Origin: Eubacteriales bacterium
Lineage (GTDB): Bacteria; Bacillota_A; Clostridia; Christensenellales; Aristaeellaceae
Assembly: GCA_028692205.1 (NCBI GenBank)
Contig: JAQUXV010000044.1
Span: 1 to 12,392, forward strand
Direction of reading: 5' to 3'
DNA: 12,392 nt
Both the position numbers and the translations under genes were made by a program. The notes below the pieces were generated by a model. The model was not told the origin of the DNA and searched no databases. It was given only the letters and a program-made list of their open reading frames with translations. Below, in pieces: positions 6,202 to 12,392 of the stretch (within the stretch, counting starts at the first letter, position 1; every line of letters begins with the position of its first letter).

Positions 6202-8823
6202 TCAGGCTTTTGGATGTCGGCGCTGAATCCACTTCACCAGTTCCACCATCGGCACAATCAACAGCGAAAGCCCCACGGCAACCGTATATTCCACCAGACT
6301 GATGGAGGTGAAGCCGAATGCGCTTTTCAGGAACGGTACATAAATCACCGAGGTTGTCAGCAACAGGGCAATGGCAGCCGCACCCCAAAGATATAGATTC
6401 TGTTTTTTGAGCCGGAAGATGGAACCTCGGCGGGAACGCATGTTGAACGCCTGAAAGATTTCCGCCATCGACATGGTCATAAACGCCATGGTTATGCCGT
6501 CGGGGCTGTTAACCAATTCCCACAGGCCGGATTCGATGCGGTGGCCGATCAGGTATGCGGCAAGGGTCAGCAGGGCGACCAACACGCCCTGGTAGGCAAT
6601 ATCCCCGCCCACACCGTGGGAGAAAATGCCTTCGTCTCCGTTACGAGGCGGCTTTTGCATGGCGTCGTCCTCTCCGGTTTCCATGCCCAGCGCAAGCGCG
6701 GGAAGGCTGTCCGTAATCAGATTGATCCACAGAATATGGGCGGGCTTCAGCAAGGTGAAACCGAGCATGGTCGCGGTGAAAATGCCGACGACCTCGCTCA
6801 GGTTGGAGGAAAGTAGAAATTGAATTGCCTTGCGGATATTGGAGTAGATTTTTCTGCCTTCCTCCACGGCGCTGACGATCGTTGCGAAATTGTCATCCGC
6901 AAGGATCATATCGGCGACGTTTTTAGTAACGTCTGTACCGGTAATGCCCATGCCGACGCCGATATCGGCGGCCTTGATGCTGGGCGCGTCGTTTACGCCG
7001 TCGCCCGTCATCGCGACGACTTTGCCAAGCCGCTTCCATGCCTGCACAATGCGAACCTTGTGCTCTGGCTGTACGCGCGCATAAACGGAATACCGCTCCA
7101 CAGCCTTATTCAGCTCATCGTCGCTCATCAGGTCGAGGCTGCGGCCTTCAACCGCCTGTGAGGCATCCTCCAGAATAGAAAGGTCCCTTGCGATGGCAAT
7201 CGCCGTGTCGATATGGTCTCCGGTGATCATTACCACGCGAATACCCGCGTCGCGGCACTTGGCAACGGCGGCCTTTGCTTCGGGGCGGATCGGATCGATC
7301 ATGCCGGTAAGGCCGATGAATACAAGATCGTTTTCCAAAGCCTCCGGTGCAAAGGTATCGGGCTGCAGACGGTAATGGCGATAGGCTGCGGCCAGAACGC
7401 GCAGAGCGCGGTTGGCCATATTGCGGTTTGCCGCGAGAATTTCGCCCCGAAGCTGATCCGTAAGCGGCTGTTCGCCCTGTTCGGTCAACACATGCGTGCA
7501 TCGGGACAACAGCTCATCGGGAGCGCCCTTGGTGTATTGCGTAAAGCCTTCATCATCCCGGTGGACGGTGCTCATCATCTTTCGCATACTGTCAAAAGGC
7601 GCCTCGCCCAGCCGGGGATAATGGCTGCTTAAACTGGTTTTGGAAAGCCCCAGTGTGACAGCGTACGCAACGAGGGCGCATTCGGTCGGCTCGCCGACGG
7701 GTTTGCCGGTTTCATCCAGCTCCGCGTCGGAACAAAGCGCCATGGCTTTTGCGAGCAGGTTGTTATCAACGCCGTATGTATCGACCACCGTCATACGGTT
7801 CTGTGTTAAGGTGCCGGTTTTATCCGAGCAGATTACCTGTGCGCAGCCAAGCGTTTCCACGGCCGTCAGGCGGCGGATTACGGCTTTGCGGCGGCTCATT
7901 TTGGTGACGCCGATCGACAGCACAATGGTCACCACCGCGGCCAGCCCCTCGGGAATGGCCGCGACCGCAAGGCTTACGGCCAGCATGAAGGTGTTGAGAA
8001 GAACCTCGGTGTTCAAGCTACCGGCCTTCAGCACGCCGGAAATAAAAATGATAATGCTGATCCCAAGTACCAACCAGGTAAGCACACGGCTTAAGCCCGT
8101 AAGCTTCCGCTGAAGGGGTGTGGCTTCATCTGCGGCGCTGGTCAGGGCGGAAGCGATTTTGCCCATTTCGGTAGTCATGCCGGTTCCACAGACAACCGCG
8201 ATGCCGTGCCCGTAAACGACCGTACTGCCCATAAACACCATGTTGGCGCGGTCCGCGAGCGATGTTTTTTCTTTCAGCGCCTCGCTGTTTTTCAAAACCG
8301 GCACGGATTCGCCCGTCAAAGCCGATTCATCCGCCTTCAGGGAGGCGCAGGAAAGCAGCCGTGCGTCTGCTGGAACCGAATCGCCCGCCTCCAGCACGAT
8401 AATATCGCCAGGAACCAGATCTTCGCTTTTCAGGCGAACCAGATGGCCGCCGCGGCGAACGTGCGAGGTGGAAGCCGTCATTTCTTTCAGGGCAGCAATC
8501 GCCTCTTCGGCTTTACTTTCCTGTACTACGCCAAGTACGGCGTTCAGCAGCACGACGAACAGGATAATGAATACGTCCGCGAAAGACTCGCCCGCGTAGG
8601 CGGACGTTATCCCGCTCAGCACAGCCGCGGCAAGCAGAACAAGGATCATCGGGTCGGCCATCTGCGAAAGAAAGCGCCCGAACATGGATGCCTTTTTACC
8701 CTCCGCCAGTTTGTTTGCGCCGTATTGTTTCAACCGAGACTGTGCGTCCTCATCGGACAAACCTTGTTCGCCTGTTTTCAGGGTTTCCAGTACAGTTTTC
8801 GTTTCCTGCTGATAAAATTCCAA
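6202..8823 (-). CDS. P-type cation-transporting ATPase, Ca2+/Mn2+ export type (P2A)
   Basis: An 873-residue PIIA (SERCA-like) pump that uses ATP to move a divalent cation out of the cytoplasm. Visible in order: cation ATPase N-terminal domain (1-70), actuator motif TGES (170-173), M4 PEGL (291-294), phosphorylation site SDKTGTLT with D334, nucleotide site KGAP (432-435), MITGD (532-536), TGDGVND (606-612), and six C-terminal helices. By-eye alignment with SERCA puts likely Ca ligands at E292, N674, E677, N701, T704, D705 and E788, so both calcium sites look intact. The start is TTG at 8823, with AAAGGAG about 8 nt upstream and no better ATG nearby. A 310-nt leader carries a yybP-ykoY-type Mn2+ riboswitch, so Mn2+ export is a likely physiological role, as for lactococcal YoaB. 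Ion selectivity remains inference. Confidence 0.93.
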   Translation of the reverse strand: MEFYQQETKTVLETLKTGEQGLSDEDAQSRLKQYGANKLAEGKKASMFGRFLSQMADPMILVLLAAAVLSGITSAYAGESFADVFIILFVVLLNAVLGVVQESKAEEAIAALKEMTASTSHVRRGGHLVRLKSEDLVPGDIIVLEAGDSVPADARLLSCASLKADESALTGESVPVLKNSEALKEKTSLADRANMVFMGSTVVYGHGIAVVCGTGMTTEMGKIASALTSAADEATPLQRKLTGLSRVLTWLVLGISIIIFISGVLKAGSLNTEVLLNTFMLAVSLAVAAIPEGLAAVVTIVLSIGVTKMSRRKAVIRRLTAVETLGCAQVICSDKTGTLTQNRMTVVDTYGVDNNLLAKAMALCSDAELDETGKPVGEPTECALVAYAVTLGLSKTSLSSHYPRLGEAPFDSMRKMMSTVHRDDEGFTQYTKGAPDELLSRCTHVLTEQGEQPLTDQLRGEILAANRNMANRALRVLAAAYRHYRLQPDTFAPEALENDLVFIGLTGMIDPIRPEAKAAVAKCRDAGIRVVMITGDHIDTAIAIARDLSILEDASQAVEGRSLDLMSDDELNKAVERYSVYARVQPEHKVRIVQAWKRLGKVVAMTGDGVNDAPSIKAADIGVGMGITGTDVTKNVADMILADDNFATIVSAVEEGRKIYSNIRKAIQFLLSSNLSEVVGIFTATMLGFTLLKPAHILWINLITDSLPALALGMETGEDDAMQKPPRNGDEGIFSHGVGGDIAYQGVLVALLTLAAYLIGHRIESGLWELVNSPDGITMAFMTMSMAEIFQAFNMRSRRGSIFRLKKQNLYLWGAAAIALLLTTSVIYVPFLKSAFGFTSISLVEYTVAVGLSLLIVPMVELVKWIQRRHPKA

Positions 8824-8999
8824 GGGTTTGCTCCTTTCGCTCTTGCGAGTTCAATACTTGCCCGTGTCGGAGACTGCGTCGGTTTACCTTCCGGAATGCT
8901 GCGCGGCGGCCGATAGGATAACTGCGCGTTTCCTGTGATAATATAGGTTGCCGTGCTGGGTCTGACGAGGACAAGGATTGAAATCGTATGGCATTTGCC
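8824..8999 (-). promoter_or_regulatory. Expression platform region of the ATPase leader
   Basis: This stretch lies between the riboswitch aptamer and the TTG start. It holds no U-run terminator, so control is probably exerted at ribosome binding. The Shine-Dalgarno (AAAGGAG, about 8831-8837) sits next to a small CTC-GCAA-GAG hairpin, and a CTCC at about 8868-8871 could pair with its GGAG. These pairings were seen by eye and are not folded quantitatively. Confidence 0.4.
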
Positions 9000-9130
9000 C
9001 GTATAAAGAAAGACCCATATACAGGCAAGCTGTACATGAGTCTCATTTATTAAGGCTGGCCAGACGGGCGTAAAAACCCGCAGTGTTGTTGACCAAACCG
9101 CGCTCCCGCGCAAATTACTCCCTCATGATA
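9000..9130 (-). ncRNA. yybP-ykoY (manganese) riboswitch aptamer, probable
   Basis: Minus-strand leader of the P-type ATPase gene. Family hallmarks appear in order: GAGGGAGTA at the 5' end (consensus GGGGAGUA), a GC hairpin (GCGCGGGAGCGC), then GGTCAACAACACTGC (consensus GUCAACA), a GGCC-containing segment, and GAGACTCAT, which pairs completely (with G-U wobbles) with ATGGGTCTTT around a TACAG-CTTGC-CTGTA hairpin. Known members bind Mn2+ and increase expression of Mn exporters, including P2A ATPases, TerC-type proteins and MntP. A perfect promoter lies a few bases upstream and a cation ATPase is the first gene downstream. Boundaries are approximate, and P1 pairing (ATGAGG with CCTCGT further downstream) is only tentative. 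Confidence 0.8.
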
Positions 9131-9143
9131 TGAAATTCGCATG

Positions 9144-9172
9144 ATTATAACACACGATCCTTCCGCTGTCAA
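9144..9172 (-). promoter_or_regulatory. Consensus sigma-A promoter for the riboswitch-ATPase transcript
   Basis: On the minus strand, TTGACA (9167-9172) and TATAAT (9144-9149) are exact consensus hexamers with the ideal 17-nt spacer. The predicted start is near 9137, immediately before the riboswitch aptamer. It lies 26 bp past the stop of the exported-protein gene. Confidence 0.92.
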
Positions 9173-9197
9173 ACGAGTGAAGAACCCGGATAACGCG

Positions 9198-9827
9198 TTA
9201 TTCCGCCGGAGCCGCCACACGCCAGGCGATGGAGTCCACCGTGTCGCCGTCCGAATTCAGGGTAAAGGAGAGGGACGCGAGCGGCCAGTAGACATAGTTC
9301 ATGGGATCACTCAGCACGCTGTCGTCGTAAGCCTCCATGGGCGCGCAATAGCGGATCATGCTTGTGCCGTCCACGATGATCGCGCCGTACGGCGGAAGCT
9401 GAGAACCCAGTTCTTCCACATATCCGGCGGTGTACAGAAGGTTTTTATCCGTCTGGGCGGGATCGGCGTAGAAGGCGCTGATAACCGTCTCTTTCAGGTC
9501 GCCGACTTTTAAGCCGCGCGGGCCGATCAGCGTCGGGTTAGTCCATTGCGCGCCGGTGAGAGAACCATCCGTAAAGGTAAGCGTTAACTGGTCGTAAGTC
9601 CAAACCTCCTGCGTTTCGCCTGCGGCTTGCAGCGTAGTCGTCTCGGTGGACTGCGGAGCGCCGAACGCGGAGCGAACCTCTTCCTGTGTAGCGCCCGCAT
9701 AGGTAGCGTTTACGTTCATATCCTGAGGCGTAAACATAGCGGCGTCGGCTGCAAACGCGGGAACGGCCCAGAACAGGAGCAGCACGGCGGCTGCAAGGGC
9801 AAGGGTACGGCGGATAGTCGGATGCAT
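9198..9827 (-). CDS. Exported protein of unknown function with BamE/SmpA-like repeats
   Basis: A 209-residue protein with a clear Sec signal peptide: a basic start (MHPTIRR), a hydrophobic core (ALAAAVLLLFWAV) and a likely cleavage after AFA, around residue 26. There is no lipobox cysteine, so it is probably secreted or loosely surface-held. The mature part holds a segment GATQEEVRSAFGAPQSTE followed by WTYDQLTLTFTDGSLTGAQ, resembling the helix-plus-strands unit of SmpA/BamE-like (BLIP-fold) proteins. A second related start is seen in GLKVGDLKETVISAFY. The link is by pattern only and no function is claimed. I chose the ATG at 9827 because AAGGAG lies about 9 nt upstream; an in-frame ATG six codons earlier overlaps that site. 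It follows pdp by about 90 bp on the same strand, and no clear promoter was seen between them. Confidence 0.8.
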   Translation of the reverse strand: MHPTIRRTLALAAAVLLLFWAVPAFAADAAMFTPQDMNVNATYAGATQEEVRSAFGAPQSTETTTLQAAGETQEVWTYDQLTLTFTDGSLTGAQWTNPTLIGPRGLKVGDLKETVISAFYADPAQTDKNLLYTAGYVEELGSQLPPYGAIIVDGTSMIRYCAPMEAYDDSVLSDPMNYVYWPLASLSFTLNSDGDTVDSIAWRVAAPAE

Positions 9828-9919
9828 AGCTTTCGCTCCTTCCATTTGGATGGTGAATAGGGTACCAAATAACTAACGTTTGAAAAGCGGGGGATAATCC
9901 TTTACGAGGTTCAGGCGCT

Positions 9920-11245
9920 TTAGAGCCGGGTGATCCGATCCGACTCCACAAGCGCGTGAATCAGTTTTAACGGCGGGACGGGATTGCTGTCGATGCGAAT
10001 CGCACTTTGGATGCCTGCCCTGGCGGTTTCCGCATCCGAAGCGCTGCGGCAGTAGACGGTTGCAAGCGGCTCGCCTTTAACAACAGTGTCGCCAATGCGG
10101 TGATGCAGCACAAAACCGACGCTGTAATCAATCTGATCGGTTTTTTCGCGGCGGCCCGCGCCAAGGTGCTGCGCCAGATTGCCCAGCGCCATGGTTTCCA
10201 TGCTTTGTATGCAGCCGCTTTCCGGCGCTGGGACAACCTCGATTACCTTTGCCTGCGGCAGCAGCGTTACGTCGTCGCAAACACGGGGGTCGCCCTTCTG
10301 CGCGATAATCATTTGACGAAGCTTCTCAAGCCCTTTGCCTGAACGCAGGGCTTCGGTCAGCTTTTCCTCGGCTTCCGGCACGGTGCTGGCCGCGCCTGCC
10401 GCCAGCAGCATCTGTGCGCCCAACGCCAGCGAAACGGTCAACAGCGGCCCGCCTGTGCGGCCCGCAAGCACGTCGATCGCTTCTTTAACCTCCAAGGCGT
10501 TGCCTACGTGGCTGCCCAGCGGTTCGCCCATATCGGTTACCAGAGCCGCCATATGCCGGCCGGCGTCTTCGCCGATGCGCACCATGGTCTGCGCGAGCGT
10601 GATACTGTCCTCCAGCGTATGCATAATCGCGCCGGAGCCGGTTTTAACGTCCAGCACGATAGCCTGTGCGCCGCTTGCGAGCTTTTTGCTCATGATGCTG
10701 GAAGCGATCAGCGGAAGGCTGTCTACCGTGGAGGTAACATCCCGAAGCGCGTACAGCGTTTTATCGGCAGGGGCAAGGTTTTCGGACTGGCCGATCACCG
10801 CTACGCCAATACGCTTCACTTGCGCGATAAACTCCTCCATGCTCAGGCCTACGTGGAAACCGGCGATGCTTTCCAGCTTATCCAACGTACCGCCCGTATG
10901 CCCAAGGCCGCGCCCGCTCATCTTTGCTACGGGAACGTCGCAGGCGGCAACCAGCGGAGCGAGTACAAGCGTGGTGGTGTCGCCGACGCCGCCGGTGGAA
11001 TGTTTGTCGGTCGGCACGCCGTCCAATGCGGAAAGGTCTGCCATTTCGCCGGATTCAGCCATGGCAAGAGTAAGCTGAACCGTTTCCTCCCGGTTCATGC
11101 CGTTCAAACGGATGGCCATCAACAGCGCCGCAATTTGATAGTCCGGCAGGGTATGCTGTGCGGAACCGTTGGCAAAAAAGGCGATCTCCTCTTTTGTGAG
11201 CGCCTGTTGAAGTTTCTTTTTCTCAATAATCGATATGATGTCCAT
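9920..11245 (-). CDS. pdp: Pyrimidine-nucleoside phosphorylase
   Basis: A 441-residue enzyme of the thymidine/pyrimidine-nucleoside phosphorylase family. It splits uridine or (deoxy)thymidine with phosphate into base and (deoxy)ribose-1-phosphate in the cytoplasm, for salvage and sugar catabolism. Visible motifs are KHSTGGVGDTT (81-91, phosphate loop with K81 and S83) and the family signature SGRGLGHTGGTLDKLE (110-125). The base-binding residues R168, S183 and K187 stand at the same positions as in characterised PyNP enzymes. The C-terminal domain (about 345-441) has the usual VVKGEPLATVY strand. The start ATG at 11245 matches the family N-terminus (DIISIIEKKK) and has AAGGTGA just upstream. 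A longer in-frame extension runs through a terminator hairpin and is rejected. No other nucleoside-catabolism genes (deoC, cdd) are adjacent. The ribosome binding site directly abuts an intrinsic terminator, implying attenuation. Confidence 0.95.
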   Translation of the reverse strand: MDIISIIEKKKLQQALTKEEIAFFANGSAQHTLPDYQIAALLMAIRLNGMNREETVQLTLAMAESGEMADLSALDGVPTDKHSTGGVGDTTTLVLAPLVAACDVPVAKMSGRGLGHTGGTLDKLESIAGFHVGLSMEEFIAQVKRIGVAVIGQSENLAPADKTLYALRDVTSTVDSLPLIASSIMSKKLASGAQAIVLDVKTGSGAIMHTLEDSITLAQTMVRIGEDAGRHMAALVTDMGEPLGSHVGNALEVKEAIDVLAGRTGGPLLTVSLALGAQMLLAAGAASTVPEAEEKLTEALRSGKGLEKLRQMIIAQKGDPRVCDDVTLLPQAKVIEVVPAPESGCIQSMETMALGNLAQHLGAGRREKTDQIDYSVGFVLHHRIGDTVVKGEPLATVYCRSASDAETARAGIQSAIRIDSNPVPPLKLIHALVESDRITRL

Positions 11246-11261
11246 TACGTTCACCTTCCCG

Positions 11262-11299
11262 AAAAAAAGCATAAGCGCGGGCATTGTCCATGCCCGCGC
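11262..11299 (-). terminator. Intrinsic terminator abutting the pdp ribosome binding site (possible attenuator)
   Basis: On the minus strand GCGCGGGCAT and ATGCCCGCGC (11275-11284 and 11290-11299) form a perfect 10-bp stem with a 5-nt loop, followed by TTATGC and seven T (11262-11268). Only a few bases separate the T-run from the pdp Shine-Dalgarno (about 11251-11257). There is no room for a promoter between terminator and gene, so pdp must be reached by read-through or antitermination. Confidence 0.85.
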
Positions 11300-11317
11300 G
11301 CAGCAGGTGCGCCGGGC
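11292..11317 (-). promoter_or_regulatory. Alternative (antiterminator-like) hairpin upstream of pdp
   Basis: On the minus strand GCCCG-GCGCA (11308-11317) pairs with TGCGC-G-CGGGC (11292-11302), ten G-C-rich pairs with one bulge and a 5-nt loop. Its 3' arm uses eight bases (11292-11299) of the terminator's first arm, so the two structures exclude each other. The pairing is seen directly; the regulatory role is inference. Confidence 0.5.
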
Positions 11318-11566
11318 AAGCGCGGGTGAAATGCCCAATGAAAACAGTTTTAACAGTTGCGGCAACGTCGGTTCACCGCGAATACCGACGGCTATTGCGG
11401 GTATTCTTCCACAGAAGTTATTCCGGACTACCGTTGGCCTTGCTGTGCGGCGGCCGATACGCGCGCGGCTGCTCCTGTTTGGCAGGAAAACGCGTGAAAC
11501 CGATGGTCAACCGTGGGTTTCCGGTTTTCGGCGATGAAGCGTGGGGGAGTGGAGGTTTACGCCCGG
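11318..11566 (-). other. Structured gap between the zinc-ribbon gene and pdp, no gene seen
   Basis: No coding region is supported. Dyads present are CGTCGGT/ACCGACG (11367-11391), TCCTG/CAGGA (near 11473-11487), and a 44-nt imperfect hairpin at 11486-11529 with three helical blocks. A 19-nt segment (11441-11459) is nearly identical to one in the ATPase leader. No tRNA, RNase P RNA core (GAGGAAAGTCC) or T-box motif was found. No convincing promoter was seen, and there is no terminator close to the zinc-ribbon stop. Confidence 0.5.
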
Positions 11567-12274
11567 CTACAGCTGTATAATCATACGGCCGCAGGATTCG
11601 CACTCGATTATTTTTGCGCCAGATTTGAGGTTGCGCAGCGTAACCGAAGGCAGGCTCATAAAGCATCCGCCACACTGATCATTCACCAGTTTTGCAACCG
11701 GGGGAACACAGTGCTTTTTAATAATCTGATAGCGTTCCATCAGCTTGGGATCGATATCCTTGCCCTTCTCCTGAGCGATCCGGCGTTTCTCTTCCAGCGC
11801 CTTCATCTGCTCGCGATATTCCTCTTCATAAGCGATCTTTTGCTTTTCGTATTCCGCTTTTACTTTCGCAAACTTGACTACAAGCTCTTTCTGGGAGCGT
11901 TCGTTGTTTGCGGCTTCCTGCTGGATTTTCCGCATTTCCTGCTCGTAGCTTTGGATGTCGCCAATCAGCTTTTGCGCGTCCTGAGTGAACGTTCTCGCGT
12001 CTTCCAGCGTTTCCGGCGGATTTTCCTCCATGCGCGATTGCAGCGTTTTCAGCTGTTCCTGCTGCAGAATGATCGCTTCCTTGATAACGTCGACACGGTC
12101 CAGCATTTGGGCGACTTCTTCTTCCATCTGCTTGACGACCGTTTGCTGTTCCACCAGGAAATCCCGATTCTTTTTAAGCGCAAGCCGGTTAGGCGAACGC
12201 TTGATTTCGTTCTCCAACGAATCGGCCTCCATATCGGCCTGTTGGAAATCCCATAACATCTCGATCTGTTCCAT
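11567..12274 (-). CDS. Coiled-coil protein with C4 zinc ribbon (CT398-like)
   Basis: A 235-residue cytoplasmic protein. Residues 1 to about 180 are a long, highly charged helical coiled coil (E, K, Q-rich heptads such as KQMEEEVAQML and LQSRMEENPPETLEDA). The C-terminus holds a zinc ribbon with CGGC (201-204) and CESC (225-228), the C4 arrangement of the zf-RING_7/CT398 family. The start is ATG at 12274, preceded by TAAGGAGGC, a near-perfect Shine-Dalgarno 5-6 nt away; a 20-codon upstream extension is rejected. Family members are widespread in Firmicutes and often lie next to Nif3/DUF34 and tRNA methyltransferase genes; their role is unclear, with links to protein or nucleic-acid binding. This one precedes the pdp leader on the same strand. 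Confidence 0.9.
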   Translation of the reverse strand: MEQIEMLWDFQQADMEADSLENEIKRSPNRLALKKNRDFLVEQQTVVKQMEEEVAQMLDRVDVIKEAIILQQEQLKTLQSRMEENPPETLEDARTFTQDAQKLIGDIQSYEQEMRKIQQEAANNERSQKELVVKFAKVKAEYEKQKIAYEEEYREQMKALEEKRRIAQEKGKDIDPKLMERYQIIKKHCVPPVAKLVNDQCGGCFMSLPSVTLRNLKSGAKIIECESCGRMIIQL

Positions 12275-12330
12275 AGTTGCCTCCTTAAACGGTTTACGAT
12301 GCTCCCGTCGGAGCGGTTGACCCCTGTGCT

Positions 12331-12392
12331 TCAACGTTTGCCGTTAAGCAGCGGCAGGGCCGTATGGCTGTCAGCAGCGCGTCCACAGGCCA
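12331..12392 (-). CDS. Possible 3' end of an upstream gene (unidentified)
   Basis: A frame open at the right window edge reads about 19 residues ending in LPLLNGKR and a TGA at 12331-12333, 57 bp ahead of the zinc-ribbon start. In many Firmicutes this slot is a Nif3/DUF34-family gene, but the fragment is too short to recognise. Another open frame ends at 12294, so even the frame is uncertain. Confidence 0.3.
   Translation of the reverse strand, partial: ACGRAADSHTALPLLNGKR

Noticed and set aside
8206..8916. 236-codon plus-strand open frame opposite the start of the P-type ATPase and its leader
   Set aside because: Antisense to a certain gene and covers the riboswitch expression region; no initiation signal or family resemblance.
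10508..11329. 273-codon plus-strand open frame opposite pdp
   Set aside because: The opposite strand encodes a phosphorylase with all active-site residues; this frame is a codon-bias shadow.
11246..11365. 40-codon N-terminal extension of pdp from a TTG at 11365
   Set aside because: It would be translated through the terminator stem and T-tract; the ATG at 11245 matches the family N-terminus and has its own Shine-Dalgarno.
11300..11566. RNase P RNA next to the zinc-ribbon gene
   Set aside because: Neither strand shows the conserved GAGGAAAGTCC core or other class A/B landmarks, and the gap is too short once the terminator is removed.
11513..12256. 247-codon plus-strand open frame opposite the zinc-ribbon gene
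   Set aside because: Leu/Phe-rich reverse reading of a Glu/Lys-rich coiled coil; no start signal.
1..12392. CRISPR array, tRNA, insertion sequence or prophage remnant
   Set aside because: No regularly spaced repeats, no tRNA cloverleaf, no transposase or integrase reading frame, and no flanking inverted repeats were seen.

Overview
The window (about 12.4 kb, moderately GC-rich) looks like a chromosomal segment of an anaerobic, Clostridia-like Firmicute. The support is indirect: strong AGGAG-type ribosome binding sites, a long-form HPF, a TTG start behind a perfect Shine-Dalgarno, a yybP-ykoY-type riboswitch leader, a Pdp-type pyrimidine phosphorylase and a C4 zinc-ribbon/coiled-coil protein. 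No mobile element, CRISPR array, tRNA or rRNA was seen.

Plus-strand left half. A branched-chain (hydrophobic) amino acid ABC transporter operon runs from the 3' end of the binding-protein gene livK (cut by the window edge), through a 440-nt non-coding gap with two strong hairpins, to livH, a fused livM-livG (permease plus ATPase in one polypeptide) and livF, and ends in an intrinsic terminator near 4347-4386. A 540-nt gap follows with a second copy of the terminator dyad and a candidate promoter. Next come hpf (ribosome hibernation factor, long form) and a small membrane protein made of two copies of a WHP-W motif unit. A 16-bp perfect hairpin separates these from the convergent genes.

Minus-strand right half, read from high to low coordinates. 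A possible 3' end of an unidentified gene lies at the window edge. It is followed by a CT398-like coiled-coil/zinc-ribbon protein, a 320-nt structured gap ending in an intrinsic terminator placed directly against the ribosome binding site of pdp (pyrimidine-nucleoside phosphorylase), pdp itself, and a small exported protein of unknown function. Last is a P-type cation ATPase whose mRNA starts at a perfect-consensus sigma-A promoter and carries a 310-nt leader with the hallmarks of a manganese-sensing yybP-ykoY riboswitch. The ATPase retains the SERCA-like calcium ligands, so it is probably a Ca2+/Mn2+ exporter whose synthesis rises when Mn2+ is high.

The protein content is mostly household: amino acid uptake, stationary-phase ribosome protection, metal efflux and nucleoside salvage. 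The most interesting material is regulatory: the pdp leader terminator with a mutually exclusive alternative hairpin, the Mn riboswitch/ATPase pairing, the livK-livH hairpins, and the duplicated-motif membrane protein next to hpf. I found no clear undescribed multi-gene system.
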